Origin: Diabrotica undecimpunctata
Lineage: Eukaryota; Arthropoda; Insecta; Coleoptera; Chrysomelidae
Assembly: GCF_040954645.1 (NCBI RefSeq)
Contig: NC_092810.1
Location: 74,674,660-74,738,659, forward strand
Length of the DNA stretch: 64,000 nt
Reading direction: 5' to 3'
Of this stretch, positions 27,364 through 37,477 are shown one piece after another (within the stretch, counting starts at the first letter, position 1; each line of letters opens with the position of its first letter). Made by a program: the position numbers and the translations under genes. The notes under the pieces were generated by a model. That model was not told the DNA's origin. It searched no databases and saw only the letters and a program-made list of their open reading frames with translations.

Positions 27364-27968
27364 TACGGTCAGTGTCGTGGTAATTTGACTATGGAGTGCT
27401 CTAAAGCCGGAATTAGATAGCTCGTGGATGGTGACCTTCCCTGAGTTACATCGGCAAAGAGAAACAGAAAATCGATATTAACGATCAGAAAAGAGATAAC
27501 GGTTACCACCCCACGTTACTATGAAATTAGTAAATATTTGCTTTTTGATAAATACAGTCGACCTATCCCAAAATGTAGTCAGACCATTCCGATGGTCAGT
27601 ATCGAGGGTTACGCAACGCAGTGCTGGCGGTAAAATTTTTATTAATTTGGGTACTATTATGAGAAATGAACACAGATGTGGCTTATGGCAACTCATTCTT
27701 CAGGGCAAGGTATTTTGAAAGAGGAACGGGGAGAAGAAGAATATCTTGACTTCAAAGCCTGAGGAAGTGGTTCAATACGTCTACAACCGGACTATTCCTA
27801 ATAGTTGCAAGTAAAGTTAGGATACCTATGCTGATCGGCAACATCCGGAACGGATAGGCACCGTAAGAAGAAGAAGTTGGGTAATTTATACAACGATAAA
27901 AATTCGAACACAACTTCGTTAGACCACTCCATTACCACGACACCAAAATTACCACGACACTGACCGTA
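27364..27968. mobile_element. TIR element with TA ends, split by an RTE insertion
   Basis: The left end 27364-27404 and right end 27919-27968 are inverted relatives. Both begin TACGGTCAGTGTCGTGGTAA reading inward and share GGAGTG-x-TCTAA further in. The right end carries an extra copy of the ACCACGACAC unit. Terminal TA dinucleotides suit a Tc1/mariner-type duplication. No transposase is seen. An RTE fragment sits inside, so about 375 bp belongs to the element. Confidence 0.6.
27647..27876 (+). mobile_element. RTE-like LINE 3' fragment, nested
   Basis: Encodes LGTIMRNEHRCGLWQLILQG, GRRRISWLQSLRKWFN (in another frame) and VRIPMLIGNIRNG, then GGCACC and an AAG tail. TTGGGTA is found at both junctions (27647-27653 and 27877-27883), a possible short target duplication that overlaps coding microhomology on the left. 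Confidence 0.75.
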
Positions 27969-28852
27969 CCTATTCTACGAGCTGTCTCAAGCCGCCTTAA
28001 GGCATTTATTAACATATTGATGTGATACTTTTTTATCAATTTTCTATTTGTATCCCATCTTGCCACCTCTTATTCATTGTGGTGTGTATTGTGGTTGTTG
28101 GGTATCTGGTAAATATGTTAGGAACCTCTAAGAATGTGCATTCAGCTCAGCTTGACTGTTTTAGGCAATAAACGGTAACATTTTTTTATAATTAAAATAT
28201 TAAATAATTTTGAATCCTTTTACCCCTGTTGCTGAGACGCCGATGGCCGTATTTGCAAATAATATATACGCGGTTGGTCGTGTTGACCATTAGGAAATTT
28301 GATTGGAATTTACCGACTATCTCAAAAGACGGAAGGTCCGACTTATTATCCTCGTTAATCCTCGGTTAATTCTTTCCGGTTTCAGGCGATTTATTTTTGA
28401 TAAATTTGGTAAATATCGTCGAAGGCACGTCTATAGTAATTTTTCTGAGAGAACTTAATCCGAAAGGATCTATCTTTCATCATGTTCCTAGCTAGAAGAG
28501 TACCGTTATTTTCGATATCGTTAGAATCTTTCTTAGAAATCCATCCAGGCTAGCCTGTCATTTTTAAGTGGGGGATATTACATCTTATTTTTGGGGGAAG
28601 CTTGTGAAATTTTGAGAGGAACATTACTCCTGGCGGGACAGTCTTTGCGTAAGGACGTTCTTCATATTTTACTGTCTCTGTTCTCTGTGCATTTTCTTTC
28701 TAAGTGTGTATACACTTATATATTTGAGTTCTTTTAATCTAATATCATATTAGATTAAATATTGGTATAAAGTACCTTTTAATTTAAATAACTTCAGTGC
28801 TTGATACAAGTATAGTATTAACTTCAGTGCAGTGTAGCAGTCATCAAAATTT
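27969..28852. other. No gene; possible LTR-derived DNA
   Basis: A purine stretch (AAGTGGGGGA, near 28567) resembles a polypurine tract, followed by LTR-like sequence, but no partner repeat lies in the window. A 13-bp perfect palindrome (28733-28745 with 28747-28759) is present. A minus-strand stretch near 28400-28540 (LLARNMMKDRSFRIKFSQK) looks coding-like but is unassigned. Confidence 0.3.
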
Positions 28853-28902
28853 CTTCTTTTTCTTCCTTTGCCCTATCCGTTTCGGACGTTGGCTATTAAC
28901 AA
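28853..28902 (-). mobile_element. 50-bp RTE 3'-end micro-insertion
   Basis: On the minus strand the 50 bp read as the extreme 3' end of the RTE family (ATAGCCAACGTCCGAAACGG then an A/G tail), closely matching the end of the copy at 27647-27876. It is bounded by ATCAAAATTT at 28843-28852 and 28903-28912, a perfect 10-bp target duplication. Confidence 0.8.
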
Positions 28903-28930
28903 ATCAAAATTTACTGTAAGTAATCATAGT

Positions 28931-29000
28931 ATCTTCAATTATCTGGGCGAATAATATGGTATGGTTATGGTATCATATTATCTTCAATTATCTGGGCGAA
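28931..29000. repeat. 49-bp tandem duplication
   Basis: ATCTTCAATTATCTGGGCGA followed by A occurs at 28931-28951 and again at 28980-29000, giving a 49-bp period. Confidence 0.85.
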
Positions 29001-30082
29001 CCTACGTTCATCCATGTCTTCACCTATAGTTAAGAGTAACTACTGATTTTTGCATTCAATTTAAAGAACATTCAACATTTTCTTACGAACTTTCCATCAG
29101 CTACTAAGAAATTCTAATAAAGAATAATTACAAACATTTAATTCTCCGATAATCATTAAACAATATTAAACACAGATAACATTTTATCTGTGCGAACAGA
29201 TAAAAAACTTAACCAGTGCGGGTTGGTTAAATTTTTATTTCAGTAATCTTGTTGTATTCTTTGAATTTAACTTTAATTAACTTTGTGTTATTTGTTATTC
29301 ATTTTATATTTACTGTACCCAGTATCTCGAGATATGCCCATTAAACAGCAAAGAGAGACTTTAATAATACCACCATTTAATAATTGATGGTGTATTTTTA
29401 TTACTTGAGTGTACATATAGCCGCCTACATCATTGTATTGTTGAATATATTTTGTTTTTGTTTTATGTATGAATTTTATTTGTCGACTCCTAACAATATC
29501 TCTGAATATTTGCTTTTTACCTTCAATTGTTACTATACCTTTGACCAGGAGAAAAATCAGGCTGATTAATTTTGTAGGTAAGTGGGTGTTGACCAAATAT
29601 ATTTAATAATTAACGGTTGGTATCTTTCCTTGGATTTGGTCTCAGAACCAAAATATTTTTCCTTATCTTTTTTCTTTTCTAAGGTTTCTTAATTTTCTTC
29701 TTAAGCCCCAAAAAATTAAGTGGCGCCCTGTTCCTATCTTATCTTATCTTTGGTAATTTTACCCATCTATCTTTTTGTTTATTTCGGTATCTTTTCTAAT
29801 ACCTTATTCTTATCCTGTCATACCTTTACTTATTTCGTCCGTTGGACCCATTCCCGGTTCCAAAAGCTAGTTTCGCACCCACGACTCGCTCTCCACCAAC
29901 CATCTGGCTGCCGTCCGCAGTGTCTCCATTAGTGACCTTTCTAGCACCATCCAAAAAAGGTTTCCGAGATTACAAAACCTTTTGACTAAATTAAGGCTGG
30001 AATGAAAAACAGACTCGTTTAAAGAATTAAAGGAAGAAGGACCGTTTACTGACTACAATATATCTCTAACTATGTGCAAGTG
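29001..30082. other. No gene; possible LTR relic
   Basis: AT-rich to about 29700. AAGTGGCGCCCTG (29718-29730) resembles the GGCGCCC motif inside the long Gypsy LTRs at 42285 and 55985, and the pyrimidine-rich DNA after it is similar in style. No reliable boundaries. Confidence 0.3.
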
Positions 30083-30335
30083 TCGATCGTGGTTGAGTGG
30101 CTACGGTACTTACTTACCAAACCGGGAGGCCTGAGTTCGATTCCCAGCACAGAGATCAGAAATTTTTCAATTTTTAATCTAACTGAGCTGCCACCGTGAT
30201 GCGGAGGGTACGTAAGGCCGCCTGTCTTGGCTAAGTAAGCAATTGATAACACTGAACGTCTGAGCCAGAAGGTTAAATGAATGTAACATGTATAATAAGC
30301 CAATCGATTGCAATACGACATAAACATATCTAATG
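30083..30335 (+). mobile_element. tRNA-derived SINE
   Basis: The head carries both polymerase III promoter boxes: an A box (TGGTTGAGTGG, about 30091-30101) and a B box (AGTTCGATTCCC, about 30132-30143), spaced as in a tRNA. The body is non-tRNA. The tail (ATAATAAGCCAATCGATTGC then AATACGAC, about 30290-30320) matches the SINE relic at 18505-18712. It is too diverged in the acceptor arms to be a functional tRNA. Confidence 0.7.
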
Positions 30336-30427
30336 TTATTTAGATGCTTCCCGTTGACTAATATGCCTTTAAATATTTAAATTTTATGTTCAATTTTTCT
30401 TCATGGTGTTGCATAAATCAGGCTGAA

Positions 30428-30965
30428 TTTAATTGATTCCAGGAATTATGTTGGCTTTGAGAGTCGCTGTGGTTTGTGGCTTCTTCGCAAAGATCTGCGC
30501 CTTAAGAAAACCCTACAAGAAAGAGTCTAACGAGGTCAAATCGCACGGTCTTGGTGGACAGTTCCCATCACCTCCACGTAAAATTACCATTCTCTCAAAC
30601 CACTAATGCAAAATGTCCAATATGATATGAGCTGTGTGGCATGTAGCACCATCTTGTTAAAACCACATGTGGTTGGTATACATATCATTCAATTCAGGCC
30701 AAAAAAAGTTGGTATTCATCGACCTGTAGTATTCGCTGTTGACGGTGATGGTCTGGCCAACGTCGTTTTCAAAGAAATATGGACCGATGTCGTTACCAGC
30801 CCAAAATCCACACCAAACAGTCACTTTTTCCTGATTAGTTAGACACTCTTTGAACTCATCTGGATTGGTATCGTCCTAAATTCGATAATTTTGTTTATTG
30901 GCGTATCCATTTATCTGAAACTGGTCAAGAGCCGATTCAGCGAAAACACATCATTATCTGTGGTT
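30428..30965 (-). pseudogene. mariner-like transposase, C-terminal half
   Basis: The minus strand from about 30965 reads AESALDQFQINGYANKQNYR, then NQEKVTVWCGFWAGNDIGPY, FFENDVGQTITVNSEYYRSM and MWFQQDGATCHTAH (second catalytic Asp). After a frameshift near 30600 come CDLTSLDSFL and TATLKANI, the third catalytic Asp region of DD34D-type mariner proteins. Stops near 30872 and 30500 and the missing N-terminal half inactivate it. Confidence 0.75.
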
Positions 30966-31668
30966 GTTTATTCCAGTTAGTTAAATTTTAATTTTATAAT
31001 AATAATACAATAAATTTTTTTATAACAATTTTTTAACATTCGAATTTGATCTCAAAATCTTCGAAAAAAAAATAAGTTTTTACCTTTTTTATATCCTACT
31101 ACAGTAGATTCAATTATTATGCTGAATATTTTCTAATGATGATCCATGCAAAAAAGTACCTGTTTTACAGTGTTTTTTTTTTTTTTTGATGGGGTATATC
31201 TCCTTAAGTTCTTGCATGTCTGGATAACAATTGTTTTTTTATATACATAATTAAATTTGTATGTAGATTGTAATAAGAATTAAATTCTTTTACCTACATA
31301 TCATGAGTTGATAATGACCAAGATAAATTCTAAATTTTCATTTCTTTTAATGAAACAACTGAGAGCCATCGCATAGTGAACGACTTTAAACCTGAAATTC
31401 TTCATTTATCTAAAATTCCAAGACTAAACTTCCCCTTGGGTTAATGTTTTCATTATTAATACCCAACTGCAGGGCATCTTTTCTTCTCTAGGCTAACGGT
31501 CACCGATATGAAAGTTAGATATTTTTTGAGGGAAATTTGTTAAGGTGTTGCATAATTCGCTATAGAAATTAGGTATTATTATTTATAAGGAATTAAACCA
31601 CAATTGGGTAGTGAAAACTACATTTTTTATTTGTTTTGAATAATAGGTACTAAAATAAGTAAAATAAG

Positions 31669-31670
<2 letters not shown>
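30966..31670. other. No supported feature
   Basis: AT-rich with homopolymer runs (poly-T near 31170-31190). Confidence 0.4.

Positions 31671-31727
<57 letters not shown>
31671..31727. repeat. (TA)n microsatellite
   Basis: Perfect AT alternation flanking the left side of a 322-bp direct repeat. Confidence 0.95.
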
Positions 31728-31732
<5 letters not shown>

Positions 31733-31741
31733 GCAAATATA

Positions 31742-32282
31742 TAGTTGTTGCCCTGGAAACCATCAGGGTCTTCTAACTCTAATGCCACAAATTGGTTGCA
31801 TTGCTCCTGTAGTGATCCTTTCCCAAGTTAATATGCTCCTTTTCTAACTTGGCTGCACCATACTGAAGAAGACCAATAGTCAGAAATACGTATATACGGT
31901 TGCCTTCCATCGATATACCATTTTTGGTTTTCTGTTTTGTGAGACATGCCATTACTTTTTACTTTTATTATTCACTCGCATTATTCTTTTCCATTTGTTT
32001 TAAACGTTTCAATGTTTGGCATTCCTTTCCCCAGGTAGCTGTAGCTTCCTCCGTGGTTGGTGTTAGTTGTTGCCCTGGAAACCATCAGGGTCTTCTAACT
32101 CTAATGCCACAAATTGGTTGCATTGCTGCTGTAGTGATCCTTTCCCAAGTTAATATGCTCCTTTTCTAACTTGGCTGCACCGTACTGAAGACGACCAATA
32201 GTCAGAAATACATATAATACGGTTGCCTTCCATCGATATACCATTTTTGGTTTTCTGTTTTGCGAGACATGCCATTACTTTT

Positions 32283-32285
<3 letters not shown>
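31742..32285. repeat. 322-bp tandem repeat, second unit partial
   Basis: TAGTTGTTGCCCTGGAAACC begins at 31742 and again at 32064. The two units stay nearly identical for about 220 bp (shared CATCAGGGTCTTCTAACTCT and GGCTGCACC-A/G-TACTGAAGA), after which the second runs into a (TA)n tract. Head-to-tail terminal units next to TA runs, with a CTGAAGA...GTCAGAAATAC motif, resemble the pseudo-LTRs of Penelope-like elements; pieces of such elements lie 1-3 kb downstream. Confidence 0.7.

Positions 32286-32327
<42 letters not shown>
32286..32327. repeat. (TA)n microsatellite
   Basis: AT alternation directly abutting the second 322-bp unit. Confidence 0.95.
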
Positions 32328-32329
<2 letters not shown>

Positions 32330-32496
32330 ATTTCAGAATTTTTCAATTGGATATCGAAAGGTCAAAAGAAATTTAATATCTACGTTAAATTAGTGTATAC
32401 TGTACAAATAGACAATATGCTTAACTCTTGAGCTTAAAGTACATATATATTATTTCTAAAATACTAGACTAAAAATATTCTTTAGAATATTTAAAG

Positions 32497-33027
32497 GAGA
32501 TCGCACACATGTTATGGAAAATGTAATGTCACTCAAATGCAATAAAATTTACATCAATAGATTCGTCTCGAAATTACAATCAATTTATATCAGTGCGCCA
32601 CCTCTGAATTTTGAATAATAACGGCATAAAAAGATATTTAATATCAAATAAATCTAAAATCAAATGATGGATATGGAGTTAAGAGTGAGAAAAAACCTTG
32701 TTAATCGTCAGTTCATAAATCATTCTGCAGGTAGTAAGGCAAAGTACCATTACCAAAGTGTAGAGTTCCTTTAATCGGATTAGCTCACACTGGGTAAGTT
32801 GTTTTTAATAGCGACTAGACTAATAGTATTTACGAATTGCGAATGACAGTTTTATGGACTTAAAAAATGGGATTTCCATAAAGTTTAATTACAATTTACA
32901 CCGTTCTTAATCAAAATTCAGAATTGGCGCAATGATGTGAGATGATTGTAATTTCGACTCAAATCTATTCATGTAAATTTATTGCATTTGAGTGACATTA
33001 CATTTTCCATAAGGGCTGTGCGATCTT
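32497..33027. mobile_element. MITE with about 127-bp terminal inverted repeats
   Basis: The left arm 32497-32624 and right arm 32901-33027 are long inverted copies at roughly 85-90% by eye. They begin GATCGCACA and share TTATGGAAAATGTAATGTCA then CTCAAATGCAATAAA and CGAAATTACAATCA. The central 276 bp is non-coding. A TTAA lies near each end, but the offsets differ, so the target duplication is unresolved. The superfamily is unknown. Confidence 0.8.
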
Positions 33028-33342
33028 CTTTCATTAAAAATTTAAAAATTACCTGTAGTATTGAAATGGAATCCATGGCCCTTCACCTGTTAATTTTTTA
33101 GAAATATAAAAGCTCTCTGGTCTCGGTGAATTAAAAATTAATCTGACGTAGGTAATATCAAAGGCTTTTCCTAAAAATAAAAATAACTGTAAAAGGTATT
33201 TTAAAAATCATGATAACAAAACTATTGTTTTTATGGTATAACTAGTATTGCATGTTAAATATTATGTTTATATGGCTACGATTAGTATTTTATTTTAAAA
33301 CAAAATCTGTTTTTGCTACATTTTATGTTTATTGCAAACTTA

Positions 33343-33343
<1 letters not shown>
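33028..33343. other. No supported feature
   Basis: AT-rich spacer. Confidence 0.4.

Positions 33344-33412
<69 letters not shown>
33344..33412. repeat. (TA)n microsatellite
   Basis: AT alternation immediately upstream of a Penelope-like fragment. Confidence 0.95.
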
Positions 33413-33415
<3 letters not shown>

Positions 33416-34040
33416 TTCTAACAATATAATCAAGCTGCTGAGTGGAATTCTTAAAATTAGAATAGCTAATTATAATAGCATATCCAACTACAGTTTATTC
33501 TCGAAACTTAAAGATCAGACACCCCTTCTAAATAAGACTCATCTCATTTACCAACTTTCTTGTCTAGAAAGTGATGGGCAGTAAATAGGACGAACATCGC
33601 AGTGTTTAAAACAAAGAATAACGTAGCACAAAAGTGATTGCAAAACAGAGAAAATTCTTAGTAAGTAGTACACACACAATTCCAACACAACACGTCACAC
33701 ATTTAAATTGTAAGGTGTCAAGTTCTTGAAGATAAAAAACAACTAAAAAAAGATTATTTCTCGAAATGAACCACATAAAAAAGTAAAGAATCAATTTATG
33801 TATTGCAATATTTGAAAACTCTGATAAACTAAAAATAGCTAACATCTGGTAAGATTAATAAGTCGAAACAAAACTAGTTGGCCCTAATGACACATGTTTA
33901 AATAAGGTCGAAATCAGTGTCGCCTTGTTCGTCGTAGAATATGTGTCGCTCTGACATAATTTACTTTATAAAATAAGACACAACATTTCGTTATAAACAA
34001 CTTATAAAATTGTGAATGTTATGTTAGTACCTAATTATTG
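33413..34040 (+). mobile_element. Penelope-like element, C-terminal GIY-YIG region
   Basis: Reading from the (TA)n edge: SNNIIKLLSGILKIRI, then NKTHLIYQLSCLESDGQ, a stop, and IGRTSQCLKQRIT followed by HKSDC. This order matches the junction of the Penelope RT with its GIY-YIG endonuclease: the YxxPC-like turn, then (Y)IG-x-T-x-x-x-L-K-x-R and a His. The first Tyr of the YIG motif is lost. Decayed homology continues to about 34040. Confidence 0.65.
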
Positions 34041-34199
34041 GTTCACTTTGTAGTATGTTCCCGATGAAGTTGAAAAAATAAAGTCAACGACATATCTAAA
34101 TGTTTGAATAAATGTAGTTTCAATTTGTAACTCAAATGTAGTTCATAACCAGAAGCACTGAATAAATTTTTGGTTGATATCAACAGTAAATAACAATCA

Positions 34200-34500
34200 A
34201 TCAAATTCACTATGGAAAAAGATACGAGTCACTACTTTTTCTCGACGTGTTAATCACAAGGAAGGATACAGAATATGCAACTAAAGTCTACAGAAAACCA
34301 ACCCACACTAAAGAAAATTAAATTATCACTCTAACCACAACATAAACGTCAAAAAAGAAGTTATCAAATCATTATAAAGCCTTTATATAATGTCCTAATG
34401 CATCAACAGAAGTTAGTAGGCTCTGGTTACCAATACTAAAAGAAGAAGCCAGCAATAAGGACATACCAACATAAACGAATTAATAGAAGGTCAAAGACAC
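34200..34500 (+). mobile_element. Penelope-like element, mid-RT fragment
   Basis: Translation gives LDVLITRKDTEYATKVYRKPTHTKEN-type sequence (as seen: TRKDTEYATKVYRKPTHTKE), the block after the catalytic YxDD in Penelope RT, then a basic spacer with stops. It ends near a (TA)n tract. This block should precede the GIY-YIG region, so it comes from a separate copy. Confidence 0.65.
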
Positions 34501-34526
34501 ATAATTTACAATTATACAATACATAT

Positions 34527-34528
<2 letters not shown>

Positions 34529-34587
<59 letters not shown>
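34529..34587. repeat. (TA)n microsatellite
   Basis: AT alternation immediately downstream of the mid-RT Penelope fragment. Confidence 0.95.
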
Positions 34588-34589
<2 letters not shown>

Positions 34590-34946
34590 TTTGGAAAAGC
34601 CTAATTTCGGTTTCAGAGAAAACTAAATAGCTTACTTTAAAATTGGTTTTTTCAATACATCCTTTATACCTATTTCAAAAGATTAGAATATGGTCATTTA
34701 ATACTCGACTATACAAACAATGAAAAAGATTAACTTCAGGTAAAATGTCTTCTAATTCTAAACAAAGGTTTTTTGATAATTTTGTTTGCAACGGAAACAG
34801 GTCGTTTGCCAAACAAATTTCTATTCTTATCTACACTAAATCTTATCTTAAACTACTATATACAATTTGTTTATATTGATTTCTTAAAAATTTATTCCGA
34901 TGGATATTTTTATTTGTTTTTCTTTGGTTGGGAAAGAAAAAGTATG

Positions 34947-34949
<3 letters not shown>
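34588..34949. other. No supported feature
   Basis: AT-rich spacer. Confidence 0.4.

Positions 34950-35022
<73 letters not shown>
34950..35022. repeat. (TA)n microsatellite
   Basis: AT alternation upstream of a third Penelope-like fragment. Confidence 0.95.
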
Positions 35023-35025
<3 letters not shown>

Positions 35026-35139
35026 ACGTATATAATGCTTTCTTAAACCATACTATATTTTTAATATATTTTTTCGTATTTCTTGGGTTTAGGTTCAATA
35101 AGCAATATTAACTTTGGAACCAGATATTATGCCATTGAA

Positions 35140-35345
35140 ATTTAATTTTACGTCATTTCACTATACACTAACATCCCAATAAAACTTGCCTCTGACATCA
35201 TTAAAAAGAAGTGGAATGACATAAAAGAGTAGACTAACATCCCATTGCAAGAATTCCAATCATCTGTAAAGTTAACATTAAACTCAACATACTTTTTATA
35301 TAAGGATGAAATATACCAACAAATAGATGGATGTGCAAGGGATTC
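35140..35345 (+). mobile_element. Penelope-like element, early RT fragment
   Basis: Encodes SLYTNIPIKLASDIIKKKWN-like sequence (here beginning FHYTLTSQ in one frame and TNIPIKLASDIIKKKWNDIK in the other) and IYQQIDGCARDSTV. These correspond to the LFTNIP and Q-x-x-G-x-AMGSP motifs of Penelope RT, with the AMGSP core altered. Catalytic Asp residues are not preserved. Confidence 0.6.
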
Positions 35346-35690
35346 TACAGTATTCACTGCCTTCCCTCGCTCAACCGTTTCCATCTCTCTCTGTTGTCCC
35401 ATTCTCCATCGTTTAGGTCTCTCTTATTCATGGCGTCGTCTACTTCGTTCCTCCAGGATTTTCGGATTCGTCCTCTTTTCCTCCTTCCTATGGGGCTCCA
35501 TTCGGTTATTCTCTTTATCCATTTGCTGTCACTAGTTCTTCTTACATGTCCATACCACTTTAGTCTTTTTTGTTCTATGTATGTTAGTATGTCTGTTTAT
35601 ATTGACGTTCTTTGCTTTATTTCGTCATTACTTCTCCTATCCATTCTGGTTACTCTACAGCATCTTCGTAGGCATCTCTGTTGCTACTAT
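35346..35690 (-). mobile_element. LINE C-terminal fragment (RTE-like)
   Basis: The minus strand reads KRLKWYGHVRRTSDSKWIKR, ITEWSPIGRRKRGRIRKSWR and NEVDDAMNKRDLNDGEWDNR, then GWKRLSEGR. This is the basic C-terminal block of an RTE-type retrotransposon, of the same kind as GRPQMRWVDDI in the element at 6124-7376. The apparent plus-strand ORFs here are its shadows. Confidence 0.65.
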
Positions 35691-35739
35691 CTTACTGCTG
35701 TTTTTCTTGTTTATGATCCAATTTTCAGTTAATAAATTA

Positions 35740-37216
35740 TGTAAATAAACTTAGTGATAAAGCTACGAACTTAATAGACAGTGATAAAGAAGACAAATTT
35801 CATGACAGGAGTGAAAATTTATCTTGTGATTGTGGAAGCCTTGCGAAAGATTATGACGTTATTAAAAAAAAACTTGAAATCGTAGGCAGACTTTCTTATC
35901 TCCTATCAACTTGAAAAAAGAACTCAAGAACATGAAGATTTAATATTATTGTTAAAACTACAAAATACTAATTCAATTTTGCAACATGTACCGCCATCTA
36001 CCAGTAAAATATCATATTCTATTAAAACATCAACAACAAATACAAATTCTAAAAAAAGTAAATACATATAAAATAAACGAGCAAAAAATTGTGCCGGCTA
36101 ATGAACCTGAACAAAAGCCTACTGAACAAAATATTCTACTAAAAAGTCAGTACATTACAGAGAATATAAAATATATAAAAATCATTACAATGCTGAGTTG
36201 AAAAGAACGAAAGAGCTGGCATATGATCAACTGATATTAACTTCACGAGTAGATCCAAGACGTGTTGGAAGGTAATTAACTATGAGCGAAATAAAACAAA
36301 TGGTTTACATAATTCAACAGCCAACATATCTTGTGACTCTTTCAATAACTTTCTTGTTGAAATTACTGAGAATATTATAAAATCCCTTCCAAATATACCA
36401 GACGATACAATTTTGAACTATCAAAAATTTCCAGCTCCATGAAACTCATTTTTTCTGTCTCTAACCAATCAACAAGAAGTATCTACAGTTATAAAAACAT
36501 TAAATAATTCAAATTGTTTGGATACTAATGAGATAAACTCATCTTTTATCAAAAGCACTAGTGAAATAATTACTAAACCTTTAACACATCTCATTAATAG
36601 TATTTTTTCAATCGGGATATTCCCAACTTCTAGCTAAAATAAAAAGTTAGCTATTTGGAATCTTGCAAACCCTTGTTTATTTAATATAAGATAATGCCCT
36701 TGCCAACATTATGGCTATACAGCGTTAATGTAGAAATACATAAAAACGCTGATATTTATGTACTTTAATTAAACGCTCTGACTTACATAAGTATAGCACA
36801 CGAGGTGCAAATAACATCAGAACAGTTAAGTATCTTTTGAGTAAATCACAAAAAAACTCAATTGACTATAATATACAATGTCCTACCTAAGGATTTAAAA
36901 CAACTTTCGATGAATAAATTTAAAGTAAGTCTGAAAAGATACCTTTTGCGATTTGCTTTTTACTCTGTTAGTAAATACTTTGATCACTTCAAGGCAGTAA
37001 CATGAACATGGATGTACTCACTATGTTTATATATGTCTTATTTTGTATATTTTATGTTATGCGCATGAATGTATTTTCATCTCCTATTGTATTTTGTGTA
37101 TGTTATAATATTATCTTTTTTACTTATACATATAATTGACTTGCTACAAACAAATGTAAAATTTGTAAACGTAGTTAAATAAATCTTGAATCTTGAAAAT
37201 AAATCTTGAATCTTAA
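35740..37216 (+). mobile_element. CR1/Daphne-like LINE, internally deleted
   Basis: Near 35800-36060 is a possible ORF1/coiled-coil remnant. From 36265 the ORF2 linker and RT N-terminus read WKVINYERNKTNGLH, SFNNFLVEITENIIKSLPN, and after a TGA, FFLSLTNQQEVSTVIKTLNN. The palm, including the catalytic block, is deleted. The C-terminus returns near 36865 (IYNVLPKDLKQLSMNKFKVS then LKRYLLRFAFYSV). The 3' end carries two AAATAAATCTTGAATCTT units (37180-37216), a microsatellite-type tail typical of CR1-related LINEs. Confidence 0.7.
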
Positions 37217-37477
37217 AGACAGACCCTCAGAACTTTCAACTCAAACCATGGCTATTCGCCTACAATATATATGAGTGGCTCAGAGGCAAAGGTGCCTAAC
37301 CCCAAAAATTTCTTTTACTGGCTTAGGCTTAATAAGTGCTTATAACTTCTGTAAAAATTGTGTGCAGAATCAGACTAAACTTAATTTTTGTTGGTATGGT
37401 GTCTCCATCTATAAACTGGTTTTCGCACTAACAAAATATCATAGGAAAATAGGCAAAACTGCCAAACCAACAAAAAC

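Noticed and set aside
28555..28850. Polypurine-like AAGTGGGGGA followed by LTR-like DNA
   Set aside because: No second copy in the window and no adjacent recognisable integrase; left as unassigned.
29718..29735. TGGCGCCC as a primer-binding site of another LTR element
   Set aside because: The same motif lies inside verified LTRs at 42285 and 55985, so it is not a reliable primer-site marker here; no paired LTR or gag follows.
30083..30155. Possible functional tRNA gene
   Set aside because: Good A and B boxes, but no proper acceptor and anticodon arms, and it continues into a SINE body.
33252..35111. Tyr-Ile repeat ORFs, also at 45707-46018 and 56682-56876
   Set aside because: Translations of (TA)n microsatellites.
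35245..35732. Plus-strand ORFs of 96 and 133 codons with hydrophobic stretches
   Set aside because: Shadows of a minus-strand RTE C-terminal block; the membrane-like look comes from the antisense of basic residues.
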